Source of the DNA: Heterobilharzia americana
Taxonomy: Eukaryota > Platyhelminthes > Trematoda > Strigeidida > Schistosomatidae
NCBI GenBank assembly: GCA_944470555.2
Contig: OX104127.1
Span: 111,690,741-111,754,740 of the forward strand
Direction of reading: 5' to 3'
DNA: 64,000 bases
Shown: positions 24,282 through 37,140 of the stretch, piece by piece
Layout of the letters: the number at the start of each line of letters is the position of its first letter
Numbering within the stretch: the first letter of the stretch is position 1
Program-made: the position numbers and the translations under genes
Notes under the pieces: generated by a model
What the model saw: the letters and a program-made list of their open reading frames with translations, nothing else
The model's database searches: none
What the model was told of the DNA's origin: nothing

Positions 24282-25944
24282 TAGATTGTTTGGGCTTTGA
24301 ACCATTATCTTGTGCAGCTTGAATCGGTATTACTAAATAAGTTTCTGAATACGCGAATACCTTAAGTTGGATTAAAAATCACACAATGGCTGAAATCTAG
24401 TATAAGTATCGAAGAAAGTCCTCAAGTTAAATGTGTACACTAGAATTCTTAGAGAAGAGTGCGGAGTTACTGCCAATGGAACATCAACCTTAGTTTTCCA
24501 GCGGTACTGAAAACTCGATGTTATTTTCGATTTCATACTGATCCACAGGTATACGTAATTACAAACGCTAACCTCTGGATTACCGATCTGTTAATCTGAC
24601 AACTGACCACTAGAGCCCACTTGTTGGTAATACTCATCTAATTATAGTCATCGAGTGTCTCTGAGACTGAAATTTAATTCCTAGTTTGGTTTCTTTTATC
24701 TAGTCTATACTTCATGTGTCAATGGCATGAATTCTGTTGTCACGCTTTTTCATTCCAAATTCACCAAACATCTTCATGTATATTTCATCTATCCTTTTAA
24801 TTTTAAACTACACTATAAATCATCATTTTATTTCAACACTATCAGTGGTCTGACATTATGTTTTCATGGTTACGGAATTTCCTGTAGCCATGGCATAAAC
24901 TTCAGCCAAGGATTGTACAGCTCGTCATTGGGCTTATGCACCACTGTGCTCTTTATCACTCTGTACATGGTAAGAATATTCATAGTCTTTAAAATGCTAG
25001 ATCAAAACTGACTCCAAAACGCCACCAGTGGGGAGCTGTCTCAGTAATGCACATTTTGGCTGCAGCATAAGTAGTGGGAATTTGTAACCGCTGGAAATAT
25101 TTCAGTTCGTGTAACTGGGTGAAGTATTTAACCTTCATGGAAGTAGCCCCAAGCAAAAAACCCTTACATTTCATCATTGTCTTACGCTTTTATTTTTTTG
25201 TATCTCAAATTATTCATAATGGTTGTGGGAAAATATGTTAGGGTCAAGCGGAATGTAAATTGATGCATATTTAAATTTAAGGTATTCGCTAAAATACGCA
25301 GGAGAAAATAAGAATGAAAGAAGGTAAGAAAACTCCCAAAGAAGATTGATGATCTAGAACTCTTTTCCATTATTGATTTTGATTGGCGATGAATTCAAAC
25401 AAAATCATGAGGAGCAATGTGCGAGTCACCTAACCGCCTGATGTTGCTTAAAAGAGTTAAACTGTTTATAAACACTGTATCCGCACACCAGAAGAAAAGC
25501 AGTGAATGCACTGAATAACCAATGAGTGTAATTATGCCCTCCTAAGTGCCACTCCACAGGAATCGGTCACCATTTCAGTGGATGTTTGTTTACCTCTAAA
25601 TCATCAAGCAAACTGAATATCTTTGTATACTTTATTCCTCCTAAAAGCATTACAATAAAGATGTACCATGAGTGTACATTTTCTAGTGATTAGAAATGGT
25701 AAAGTTGAAGCTCTTAACTACTTGTTATAATTAGGCAGTTGTTTCCCTCTTATTGAAGCAGTTTTTGCGAAGGCAGCAAAAATTTATACTGTCACTGAAT
25801 CTTCGGTATTTCTTCTGACCAATAATCATTTTATTCACTAAGACTCAAGTAAACAGAGCAGTTTTATGACATCCCATTGCCTAGTCGGGAAATATCATCA
25901 CTTTTAGTCGCTCCAGTTACGACTTCACCTGACAGTAGAGAGAG
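24282..25944. other. AT-rich spacer, no gene supported
   Basis: Open frames of up to 94 codons (24727-25011) show no recognised family. A minus-strand stretch near 24989-25177 (HWWRFGVSFD) has a somewhat protein-like composition but no splice or domain support. Confidence 0.35.
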
Positions 25945-26250
25945 AAATGACAGACCATTTTATTTACTTGAGAAGTGGGATCAGCCATGTGAGCAATCGC
26001 TCACGAAACTCCTGCACAAATGCAAAAGTCTTGACTGGCTTCCGCGAACTTATACTACTTATGATAGGGATGACATATCCGATTGCCTACTAAGGAATGA
26101 ATGTACTATGCCATAGTTCGCTTTATGATACTGCATATCTGTGAAACATGGTAACCAAAGATGGAAGAAGACTCCGTCTGTTTAACCACCGTTACCTTCT
26201 TAACCTTGACTACGTTTCGTAATCATGGAGTTATCAGTAGAGTTTTGGTT
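25945..26250 (+). mobile_element. Old RTE-type retrotransposon fragment
   Basis: Conceptual translation across frames matches the RTE C-terminal region piece by piece: HFIYLRSGIS (thumb YLGS block), LASANLYYL with following stops, RLPTKE, YYAIVRFMILHICETW, then GRRLRLFNHRYLLNLDYVS. It parallels the family A copies and the fragment at 36490. Many stops and no flanking duplication indicate an ancient relic. Confidence 0.6.
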
Positions 26251-28859
26251 GTTTTTATAGGCCTTTATCAGAGAGCCAAAACATGACTGTAGACTGCATT
26301 CTATATCACTTACTACCTTGTACAGTCGCCTTCATGTTTTGTCTCCATCTTATCCACCATGTAACGTTTCTTTACTTGCTTTATCTTCTCTTCTTCTTGT
26401 TACGTGACTTTTTAAGGCTTTTTCAACCCCATGTCCTCCACCTTTTCGCCTGTATTCTAATGTACTGAGGTGATGTGTAACAACTTGGATTGTTATACAG
26501 AACTGCCCATGCATCATGTTGGTACTAATCAAACATCTACTTTTAGTGACCAAAATATTGACTTTTTGTCTATGAAAGTAATGAGATGGGTGATTATATT
26601 CAATATATTCAACGCTGAAGTGTGTCGAATTAGTGACATGTTATCAAGCTTCTTACTGAAAAACTAGATTCATTATCATAACGAAAGGCAATGGCCTAAA
26701 ACTGACCCAAAGTACAATTATAAGTAATTGGAATTATTGTTGTGATTTGCTTTTTCCTGAAGATTATCCCATATCAATGTTTTGTGTTGTTAAATTCCGT
26801 GGATTGGTGGGTGAGTGGTTTATGTGAGCTGATCCTTTGGACTGCTTGATTTATTCGTAAAGCGCTTTATTTTCTATTCGATAACATCATTTGAGCAGAT
26901 TTAAGAAGAATTAATGACTTGATTGTGTGACCAGATCCATCAGATTAAGGTAGTGAAGCTACGTTGTGTTTACGTCTCACACTGGTGGATGATGATAGTT
27001 AGTTAAACCTACATCATAAAACTTATCTGGTGTTGTATATAAAAGCCTGAAAACAAGTTCTTAGTGTTCTTGTTCCTTGCTTGGTCAATAGTAAGGTGAA
27101 TCTTTTTCTTGAATGGTACTATCAGATGATAAGAGTTGTCATTTTTAGAAATTCGATAATCTAATGGAAAATCATTTTGAGGGCTAGAAATATATTAACC
27201 CATCATGTGTATTTCCTCAAATGAACATGCTTTATTATCATCTGTTTTCATGTAGTATAGTTTTTCATAACTTACGAACTTTAATCAATCGACGCTTACG
27301 TTATCCTCTTTGCTCAGCTGACTGAACAAACTATCTAATATCGTACACGCATCAAGTAGGGACAAAGAAACATGTTATGTCTCTATCCATTAGGATGGGA
27401 ATTTTCACCGATAAACTAAAAGATTCAAAAAAAAATACAATCAACATTTATTTGTTGATTTTATGCCGAAATTCATTAACTTGTTTATCTGATCAACTTT
27501 TCAGTGTGTCAACTTGCTCAACTCGCAATAAGATATAAGAGTAGATTATGATTTTTTACACAGGCATCGAATACCTATTCCCTTAAATTAACAGAATTCA
27601 CTTATTTCTACTAAGTTTTCGCTATGCAATATTTTAGTCAGATGACATAGGTTGATAGTGAAAATTGTCTTTTTACATAGTCGTTTGAATGACTGCACGG
27701 TAGAAGTTGTGAACATCATCCACGTGCGAATCATGTGTTTGTTAAGAATGACACTTAGTCATAAATTGTCGAAAAGTTCAGTGTTTCTTGTGGTGTGTTA
27801 CATTGACTTATGAACATGAAATTACGGCGTTTTCGCTGGTTACGGGAGATTTAAATCAAGATATTTAAATGGCAAGTATTAGTCATTCACTTTGACAATT
27901 ATCCGAATCTATATAGGTTGACCATGATTCTGTCTTTCTAACTGCATCCATAAAGATATTAGGATAAAATTTGACCAACCAATGTTTGAAAAACAAAAAT
28001 GATAACATTTGACTGAATTGGTTCAAATATCATAGTTCAGAATAATGCCTAATGGAACACCTTCCAGTGACATGATAGTCAGTTTACGGTGCATTTCTAA
28101 ATACCACTATCAGATCTACGTATGACATAGTTCAGTTAGTTAGAAGCGTAAATTTTTCAGTTATCTGGTAGTTCAAAGACTAACTAATTGTGATTGTTTG
28201 TTTAAATGTTAATTTTACAAAAGTTTTCTTTAAGGCATGTGGTAGAATGCCCACTGTTATAAAGGCTGTCCTTGTGTTTACTTGACATGTAACCAGAGGT
28301 CAATGGTGGTAAAAGTAAGGAACTGTGACAGGTGGTCATTTTACGCATAAAAGGAATAAATATTAATTTGGAAGTTGATAACATACTCCTGTCGGTTCTG
28401 CACTTTCTTATTTCGACTTCTCGAAACCGGTTGCTATTTTCAAACTTATCCATAGAATTTTTTATACTGCGTCATAGTGACGATTTTTCAAGTGAGAGAT
28501 ACTATATTTTACTATTCGATTGATACTTAATTATTAGAAAAGAAATATTTTCTGAACTCTGACATTTTAAAGCCTTATAAACTATTTAAATTCGCTGCAG
28601 TGTTCACATGTGGTTGCTTGTGTATATAATACCTTGTGACTTTAAGAAGTATACAGTTTTTGTAATGAAAATTTTAAGTTTTACCAGACAAATCCTACAG
28701 CTTATCTGTATTTATTCTTGGCAAGTGATTTTCTCTGTTACATTACATTACTTAGCAGCTTTTCCCCATATACTACAATTCAAGTAACAAAATGTTTCAA
28801 GCTAAATCCAGCTTCAAAATTGAATTACTGTGACCTAATGCAATATTAGGCTCAGGTGC
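26251..28859. other. AT-rich spacer, no gene supported
   Basis: The frame following the RTE fragment (26283-26468) is open and hydrophobic but is probably its decayed 3' end. No other feature was recognised. Confidence 0.4.
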
Positions 28860-28944
28860 TTAATATACGACTCTCACGTTTGAGACAACTTTTGTCGGGT
28901 TAAAGTCTTAGGGATAGTACCACCATTCTAAGGTTCTGAGAAAT

Positions 28945-28990
28945 CATGCTGATGAGTCCTAGATAGAGCGAAATGAACATTCTGGATACT
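28945..28990 (+). ncRNA. Hammerhead-ribozyme-like motif
   Basis: The core segments are both intact and in hammerhead order: CTGATGAG (28949-28956), a short stem II with loop, GAAA (28970-28973), a four-base stem III loop and an ATT cleavage-type triplet (28979-28981) followed by CTGGAT. The 3' part matches the schistosome hammerhead repeat (CTGGATTCC). Stem II has one mismatch and stem I is weak (CATG against CTGG), so activity is doubtful. A degraded SINE-like lead-in is upstream (28860-28930). Confidence 0.5.
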
Positions 28991-29370
28991 CGTACTAGCC
29001 ACGATTCGCCACATAAGATCAGAATGAAACTCAAGGTTACATAGATATATCCGTTCATAGAATCCAAATGTCAATGAAAATCGATCAGTTAAAATTAGTA
29101 AAACAACCAACGAGAAATTAGAAGCATCTACACCTGGAGATTTTTAAATCAGGTGATTTAGTGTAACTCTAAGCATGGTTGAAGTGCAACTAAGAAAAGC
29201 TTTGTAATCTATTTTCACTATGATCATATGGAGATATTTTTTACAGATATGCTTGCTATATTATCTCTTATTGGAATAATTTAAAATACTGTACGCTGTG
29301 CTCTTATGAAAACTGGTGGCAATTGTGATTTATTTTTAAAGAGGGTTAAATTTTTATTGGTTGCAGTGTG

Positions 29371-29815
29371 TTCTCTGAGCTGTGTTGTTTAATTGTGAAG
29401 CTTTCATCCTCCTTCTAGACGACATCATCAGCACTAACTTCAGTATGAAGTGAGCTGTCAGTATCTCTCCGTGAGTGTTTTAGTGGCTTGCCTTGACGAA
29501 GCGGTCTATGGTTGGTTGTTTCCTTTGATTGTTGTGTCAATGAATGTATAGATTTTCCTGTCGGCTATCCCTCTGCTTGACCCCTGACCTTTCTGTCGTT
29601 TATCATCTTTATCATTGGTTGATAGATGGGGTCTATGTCTATACATCTGTTGACTGCTGACTGACCTGAATGTCAAGCTTCTAGGAATTCTCTGATATTT
29701 TTTGTGTTTCCTCTCTCCGTCCAAAGTTTCTATTGTCGAAATTGATGATGATATGTCATCTAGAAGGACGATGAAAGCTTCACGATTAAACAACCCAGCT
29801 TAGAGAACATAATAC
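29371..29815. repeat. Element with about 70-bp inverted terminal arms
   Basis: The left arm (about 29371-29437) and right arm (about 29740-29815) are inverted copies: both contain TTCTCT.AGCTG.GTTGTTTAAT and GTGAAGCTTTCATC.TCCTTCTAGA. The spacer of about 300 bases carries a 95-codon minus open frame (29506-29793) that starts inside the right arm and matches nothing I recognise. A related short motif (AGCTCAGAGAACACC) recurs near 29996-30010. It could be a MITE or foldback element, or two opposed copies of one short repeat. Confidence 0.65.
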
Positions 29816-30818
29816 AACCAAGACCATCCACCTGAGCTACAAATATTCTCCACTATAGTCAAACTATTACTCTCTGATCTATTTGATCACCCCTAAACCA
29901 AAATATAATGTTGATGGTGGTTCAGTGTTGTTTATGAATTTAATGCTGAAGATATCATCAAATCTGATTATGAAACATCCACGACAAAATATCAAAGCTC
30001 AGAGAACACCAAACTATTATCAACCTCATTCTGAACTATAAATCATTTCCATCATTTCAAAATATAAGGAATCATATTGTAGGAATATTTACCATGAAAG
30101 ACACCACTTTATACAGTAGACTGTTTAGTTAGCCACCTAGTATTAGTATTAATTTGTATTATTTACTGAAATAATGTCGTAATAATTTTTCACATATACA
30201 TTGATGGCTGGTATCAAGAGCTATAACGTAACAAACGACTAAGCTACGGGAGAGAACTGTTGATGAGTCTAATTTTCAGTGATTACTTGATTTATGTATA
30301 AATGAAACGGAAGGACACTTTCGAAAGTATCACTTATACATTCTAGACAGCCCTTAAACTGTTATTATCATCGTCATGGGACTAAGAGCTTCAATAAAAA
30401 AAGTACTTACCATATCTTTTATCTCAGTGTCTGTTTTATGCATGACTAGTGTAATTAGTTGTTTATGACACTTAAATAAAGAAGATTACTGTAGCTACTT
30501 TCACTCTACACGGTACATTAAGTTTTCATCATAATATTTTTGTCGGAAGTTTTATGTTTATTAACTCAGAAGTAAACGAAATGAGTGTATTTTTCTTTAT
30601 TTTCTTCACATAAAATTAACCCTAGTTGGTTCAAATTTTGAGGTAATAGTAGACAATGTATATTTTATATGATTGAGTTGTGTTGGTGAACTCGTTTATT
30701 AGAATATCCTGACTGTATTTAATTTGGGTTTCTGCTTCATTCTTTTTAGTTTTTCTATTTGTTCACTTCAACAGAAGCCTAAAAAGAGTAATTTGAATAG
30801 TCAAAAACCAGTCAGTAT
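29816..30818. other. AT-rich spacer, no gene seen
   Basis: No supported coding region. One extra copy of the arm motif lies near 30000. Confidence 0.4.
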
Positions 30819-31390
30819 GTCACGAGTCTAAACTCGTTTCAGTGTTAACACAATTTGTGCCAAAGTAAACGGTGTTAAGATTATTTTCTTAGCTTTAACA
30901 AAAATTAATTTTCAGTCCGACCATCAGAGATAGCCATAGTTTGGCAGACTTGTCTTGATACTCGGTGATGATAGAAGAGGAAATGAAAATCCGGGCTGTG
31001 ACAGAGTTCAAACCAGAGACCACAAGGTTTCCAGTCCGGTGCTCTACCAACTCAGATAGGAGACCAGACTGCTGACTAAATCCTCAGTTCACTTTAATCA
31101 CCAAGAAGTTTGCCCGACTGCTACGTGAATTCACGACACGTTACTATCACTTCATTGAAGTCACTTTCAATCATCAGTGAGTATCAATACAAGTCTACCA
31201 AACTGTGGCTACTTCAGGTAGTTGAAGTGACAATCAATATGATGCTGTTGCTGTCTAATTCAAGTAGATATGGATTTTGATGAGGCGTGGTGACTGGACA
31301 GCCAATGTGAGTTCGATGAGACGATAATAACGCGAACTCATTAATTCACATGCCAGTGGGTAAAACCTTTGTTCGTTGAATTGAAATGGA
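30819..31390 (-). repeat. Composite SINE-containing repeat, arm 2 of the long inverted pair
   Basis: Inverted copy of 2350-2914, about 28 kb away. The tRNA-derived core (minus strand, about 30905-31062) keeps box A CTGAGTTGGTAGAGCACC and a slightly changed box B (GGTTTGAACTC). Similarity is high in the middle and lower at the right end. The two arms could base-pair or recombine, which would invert the interval between them. Confidence 0.7.
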
Positions 31391-31989
31391 GACTAACTTA
31401 TTGAAGTTGGACCAAAAGAGGTTTCCGTAAAACAGAATGTTCAAACGCAAGGTCAGTATTTCTCATATTGGATTTGAAAGAATTAACTAGTCATTAGCTA
31501 GGATATTTCGCTGACTAGACTCAGTGAACGGATTTATAGGTGCCTAGATTATTTTAGAAGAAAAAAATGGATTGCTGTATGCGTCCAGTTTATGATATGT
31601 GTAGCGTCCACCTGGTTAGAAGTTAAACCTCATAATTCAGTCAGAAATAATTACCACTACCAAATAGAATTCCATGCAAAATCACTCACTGACTAGCAAA
31701 ATATCACTCTTCTTTACAGTAGAAGTTTGGTATCACAGTCAAGAATGAGACTAGTTTCGAAGCAACTTTAATTCTTATCGGCTACAGAGTTTGCGGGTTC
31801 TCCGTGGTGCATATCCACACCATTGTAGAATTTAAGGAAAAAGAATACAGTGTTAAAATCTCGTGAAATTCAAAGGCTGAATTTATGTAAGCAGTAGTCT
31901 AATTTGGATTTTAGCATTAATATTAAGTACCGTTTCCCTAAAGATGAAGCTACTGTGTACTTAAGCTGAAACTGTCAAGGAATTCATCA
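31391..31989. other. No gene seen
   Basis: AT-rich spacer up to the 3' end of the family A element. Confidence 0.4.
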
Positions 31990-34900
31990 TCCATCATCCA
32001 AATGAACATAGGACCAGGCATTACTCCGTAACGGTTCGAGTTGCTTCAGCCAATGTCAGTACATCAAGTAAAAGGCAGTGAAGTAGAAGACGAAGAAAAG
32101 AAAATTCAGTCAAAAAAATAAAGCACTAAAGGAGAGAAAAGAAGAATGAGAAAATGGTGAGATCCGGTAAAGTGTTGTTGAGATGAAGATAACGTGTGTA
32201 TGCATCTGCGTCACTGACATCGGTTCTGAGCCATGCCATCACCTACAGTGTCTCCAACCACTGGTTTCTCTTGTTCTCTAGTCTGCATCTCCCCACATGG
32301 CTCACACCAAAGGTCAAACACTTCATACACTGATGCCATGTTTTAGTCTGACCGCCTCGAGTCTTTTTCCAGCCCGAACTCACTTCGGCCAACATTGTGT
32401 GAGGCAGTCGACGACTAGGCATACGTAACACATGTCCCAACCATCTCAGTCGATGGAGGTTCACAATTGTCTCAACTGGCTTACCTCCTCTCCCTAAAAC
32501 TCTATACCTGACTTCTGCATTACTCACACAGTGACACCATGGAATACACCCTATACTATGAAGGACATAGTAGTCAAACACTTGAAGCCTTCTCATGTCT
32601 TCCACCTTCATTGGATATGTTCCACAGGCATACAGTAGAACAGAACGGACTGCTGTGCAGGTGTAGTACACGCCACCCTTAATAGGTAATCAGCAATCAC
32701 GGCGGCGCCATAGGTGGCGTAATTTGGCAAAAACCAATCGAGCCTTCTGTACTCGTGCAGAGGTTTCATCGATCACTGAGCCACCAGGGAAGTGCTGACC
32801 CTACTTCCCAGGTGGGTGAAGTGGTCGACACACTCAATCACTACACTCTCTATTGTTAGCCACAGTGGGGCACAGTTGAAGACCAATCCTGGAGCAATGA
32901 TTTGCATTTGGGTGGTGAGGAACACATCCCAATCATTCTCAAATTGCCACTCAAAGTGATCAGAAGACTCTGAATCTTGTCAGTGTCTTCACTTAACAGG
33001 ACTGACTATGTTATTTGTGTATTCCAGGTCTAACGGAAATTCTCCCACGATTAGGTCAACCTCTGTGTAGTCAAGTCAGCTGACGAGATGGAGACCTCCA
33101 TAAGAACATCTATGATAAAATGGGATAAGAATGGAGATAGTGGGCACCATTGACGGACACCACTCGACGAGTACAGCTTCCGGACATCTCACCATATGCT
33201 GTAATGCACTCACAAGTGTTTGGGTAGAAAGCCTTTAATAGGGTGATATACTTACTCGGCACGCCCTTCAGTGAGAGACATTGTCATAAGACTTCTCGGT
33301 CGACGAAGTTGAATGCCGCCTTCAGGTCGAGAAATGTGGCTGTTGTCGGATGTCGGTGAATATTTGGTAGATACACCCATGGCTGGATCTAAAACCTGCC
33401 TGGTTTCCTCGGGTTCGCTGTTCCCGAGCTGCACTCAGGCGTCGAGGAATTATAGAACGTAGAGTTTTAGAATCGGGTTGATTTGTCTGTAGTTACCAGG
33501 AGAGAACTCCTTGTCTTTTTTGAAGACTGGGATAATCAGTGTATCGGAGACCAGTCAGAGGTGACCGTATTTGATTCTCATATACTAGTTAACACTTCCG
33601 TTAACCTGACTAAGAGCACCTTACCACCATCCTTGTATACTTCAGGAGTTAGTTGGTCTGGTCCTCTTGCCCTTCCTCGTTTCAAGTTATCAACAGCTTT
33701 CTCAGCTTCTGCAAGTGTTTGGGAGTGTATCTCAATGTTCCATTAGTGATGCAACTGGATAGCAGGCAACGCATTGTTGGCTGGATGTCATCGAATTCTT
33801 CTGTCCATCGTTCCAGTCGTCTCCTCTGAGAGTGAATCGCAGATCCATCCTTCTTCGCGATAGTCTCACTAACTGTTGTTGAACTTTTCTCCCCAGTTTC
33901 CTTAATAAGTCTAAATAATTGTCTGTCGTCATCAATCACCGCTGCCTTCGCTGCTCACCACTGTTCGTGGCCGTTACGTACACTTTTTCTCAAACAACTT
34001 TTAAGTTGTGTTCGCTCTTCGTTGTACTCAGAGCCTGCAGGGATCCGTCCAGGTTCATCCATTAGTTCGAAGGAAGCTGATTTTATCCACTGGCTCTTTT
34101 TATCCACTCTTTTGGAGTCGGCTACGGTCTTCAGCTCTGTCTAGCCAGTATCTCACCGGACACGGCTTTGATGTTTTCATTGTCGAGCTGCACTCGCAGT
34201 GGCTTTGTTGCCAAATGTTTCCTACCTCCATTGAGACACAAGCCTATACACGCTCGGACTAACGCTTGGTCGCTATCCAAACACGTACTCCAGAAGCATC
34301 GGCAGTCTCCCACCGACCCTCTCTAGCGATGGCTAATAGCAATGTGGTCTATCTTTGTTCATCGCTAAGTGGAGCTCGGTGAATGCCAGGTCAAGTAGTC
34401 TTTCTTTATGTCTGAAATTTGTGCTAACTAAAAATTAGCGGTTATCCGAGCACAGTTGTTTTAGGCGATCACCGTTATAAGTTCGTCCAGCCGGGATTCC
34501 GAAAGTGCCACCTATGTGTCTTTCTGTATCACTCACTCTACCCACTTGTGAATTGAAATCACCTGCAACAGCCACCACCTCTAAACTTTTGGCTTTCGAA
34601 AGGAGGTTAGGCACTTTTCAGTAGAACTCGTCCTTCACTTCATCTGAACTGCAGTCAGTTGGTGCGTAAGCAAAGATCACAAAGAGACAACGGTGAGTTT
34701 TCCCTTTAGTTCTCACTGTGCCGTTCAGCCGGACAGAGCAGAGGCGACTATCAACTGGGATCCATTCCAGTAGTGAGTTCTCTGCTCTAGTTCTTAATGC
34801 AATGCCTACAGCTGCAAGACCGCGAATCTCCAGAATCTCGAAGGGCGCATTTCGCGGATTCACCAGATTGGTCGGGAGAGGTCAGGTGAACAACCGCGCT

Positions 34901-35840
34901 TGAGTCCTGTATGCGAGTCTCACAAACATAGCAAATATCCATGTCCCGAATTGCTAAAGTCTTTGCCAACGAAGTCTGTTGACCAATTTGACGGAGGGTG
35001 AGGACATTGAAGGCTCCTATATGTAATTTGGAGCGTGGTTTAAGGAGACCAGGGATGCTGTTTTGTGGACTCAGATCGTTGTCGAAGGCTACAGGGCTAG
35101 AAGAAACTGAAGATGACGTAGTATCGTTAGTTGAAAGACGTGAGGAAGATAAGAAGTTTATTATAAGGGGGGAGGTGGATAACAGTCTGAGGAAACCTGA
35201 GTGCTGGCCGAGTCGTGAGAGCGGTTGACACTTCCCGGCTGCCCATACCGTGGAAGGCTATGTCTTCTTAAGGTACCTGAAAGAGATTTGTGTGGCTGCG
35301 GAGCCCGTCGGACATCTACTTGGGGCCTGTTACACGCAGCCTTTTGTGTTTGGTTGTTTCGAGATTTTGTTGCCTTGGAGCCGGATGGTTGAAAGGAAAA
35401 TACAAATGAACCAACACCGCCGACCCGGCAGACCTTGGGGTGTGGTGGAGTATGTTATTTTTGGGGGGCCGACCTTTTCTAACCCCGCCTTCCGCTGAGA
35501 AGGCAGCATCAGCATGGCACTGCTGGTCATCCAAGGGAAACACCTAACTGCTGTCACGCCCCATCCAGCTGGCAGCAGTACGACTTCGCCCTCAGACCCC
35601 CATCATAGTGTAGTAATATGCACTACAACGGTAATTGCTTTTCGTCCAACCACTATCCAACAGACCTTTCTGGTATGGTAGGACCTTGAGGGAACAAGTG
35701 TTCCATCAGCATAGCTCGTTGGGTCATTGTGATATGCAAGCCCGACCACCGCGTCAAGGTAGTGGCTGTCGATCGGGAAACGGAGGGCTCAGTAGGTAGT
35801 TAAGTAACTCATACTTCCTGGTAGGTTTAAACTTGACGGT
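31990..35840 (-). mobile_element. RTE-clade retrotransposon, family A, copy 2 (near full length)
   Basis: On the minus strand from right to left: a 5' leader (about 35840-35000), an apurinic-type endonuclease domain with YVCETRIQ (near 34911-34927), VGIALRTRAENSLLEWIPVDSR and FAYAPTDCSSDEVKDEFY (34618-34830), and an STCLDSDQALVRA end (34264-34300) where the catalytic His of SDH is Gln. A linker with DDRQLFRLIKETG and RRRLERWTEEF follows (33690-33940). The RT follows (33690-32700) with YTNN in place of YADD (33010-33021). The RTE C-terminal domain ends at 32243. The 3' end carries a short GATG-type repeat (near 31990). Several frameshifts are present. It is almost identical to copy 1 over their 1.7 kb overlap, including the YTNN change. 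Confidence 0.88.
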
Positions 35841-36097
35841 CAGCACGTAAGTAAAATGGTATAAACGCTAACTAATCACATTTATGTATATCCATGAAAC
35901 AGGTTCTGATTCACTAAAACGACCTTAAAAATCTACCTACACGTTTATCAGATAGAGTTTCCAGAAAACAGATCATAAATTCTGTTGTTTGGTACTCGTA
36001 ACTTCCCTTTAGTATACTCAGTCGAATTACTTGACCTCTGTTGGAAGATGCGTATACCTCGATACTACCCGAATATTCTTTATGTTACAGTCTGCTT

Positions 36098-36384
36098 GAT
36101 GGTTAGCAGTGGAACTTAGGATACGTGTGTCGTCCTGCTTGAGGCTGGATGTACCTACACCCAGGTGAGTCGTATTGTACTGAGATTCGAACCAAGTATC
36201 TATTACTTCAAATGCGAAAGCATTATCCACTAGGACACTGGGGCATGACACCCACCTCGTGTGCAATGGGTATCACATGTAGTGCGAAAGCTGTAATTTC
36301 CCGGTGCTATACTAGATCAGATTCCCCCATCTCTGTCCTAAACAGAACGAAGTGGACATCCTGCATTCCACTGCTAATCACCAA
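36098..36384. repeat. Foldback of two opposed hammerhead-SINE units
   Basis: The ends are inverted copies (GGTTAGCAGTGGAA near 36101-36114 and its complement near 36366-36379). Each end reads outward into the 3' strand of the schistosome hammerhead repeat. The right unit is CTAAACAGAACGAAGTGG with ATCCTGCATTCC. The left unit, on the minus strand, has AGGACGACACACGTATCC. The middle holds tRNA-like sequence with GATTCGAACC (36182-36191). Both cores are mutated. The architecture parallels 41229-41434. Confidence 0.5.
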
Positions 36385-36489
36385 GTAGACTATAGCGCAT
36401 AAATTCTGCTATTTTCACTCCCTTGAATCATTCAAGTCATGTAGCAGATTGACATTTATCACTGAAGTTCTTAGTAAAAAGTTGAACAT

Positions 36490-37140
36490 TGAAAGCATCG
36501 ATAAATTCTCGTCAGCAGTTCACTTACTTAGGGGTTGCATGAGCCCGGACGGGGTGGTTGCTGATGAAATCTCAGATGATATCTATCAAACTGCGTCATC
36601 TGTGGTGCCGTCCAGATATCTGACTATCTATCAGAGGACGAGTATTCTGCACTGCAGTTCGTTCTGTCGTTTTATACAGCCGTAAGATATGGCTATTGAA
36701 AGAAGACATGAAACGTTTTCAAGGTTTCTTTCATGAGTATCTTCATATCATTGCTGGTATCTGGTAGAATCACGTTGTAAGTAATGTTGAAGTCAACCGA
36801 AGAGTACTACGCAAGACTGGCAAGCCGACCGTTGAGGTTACCAACCTTAATCGGTTGGGGTGGCTTGGATATATGTTGGACATGCTAAATCGTTGCCTGC
36901 CTCGGTGTTGCATGATAGGGGAAGCTGGGGATTGGGTTGGGTGGTCAGACTGTGACATGGGACCAGTTTATAATAATCCTGACTGTTGGTGTGACTCTTG
37001 TAGAGGTGAGGTAGACTGTCTAGTTGGGGTCCCGAAGACGATAGGAATCAGTGGTTGAGAACTCTTGGTGACGTGGTTGAAAATCAGTCATGGTGGCACT
37101 TGAATATATGGAGTAACCTTTATCTTCAAGTCGCATATTC
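36490..37140 (+). mobile_element. RTE-type retrotransposon fragment (C-terminal domain)
   Basis: Translation follows the RTE RT thumb and C-terminal region: LLRGCMSPDGVVADEISDDI, SRYLTIYQRTSILHCSS, a frame change, VLLYSRKIWLLKEDMKRFQG, IIAGIW then a stop, NHVVSNVEVNRRVLRKTGKP, and NRLGWLGYMLDMLNRCLPR. It matches family A domains in order but at low similarity, so it is an older or different RTE subfamily. Both ends are undefined and stops are present. Confidence 0.75.
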
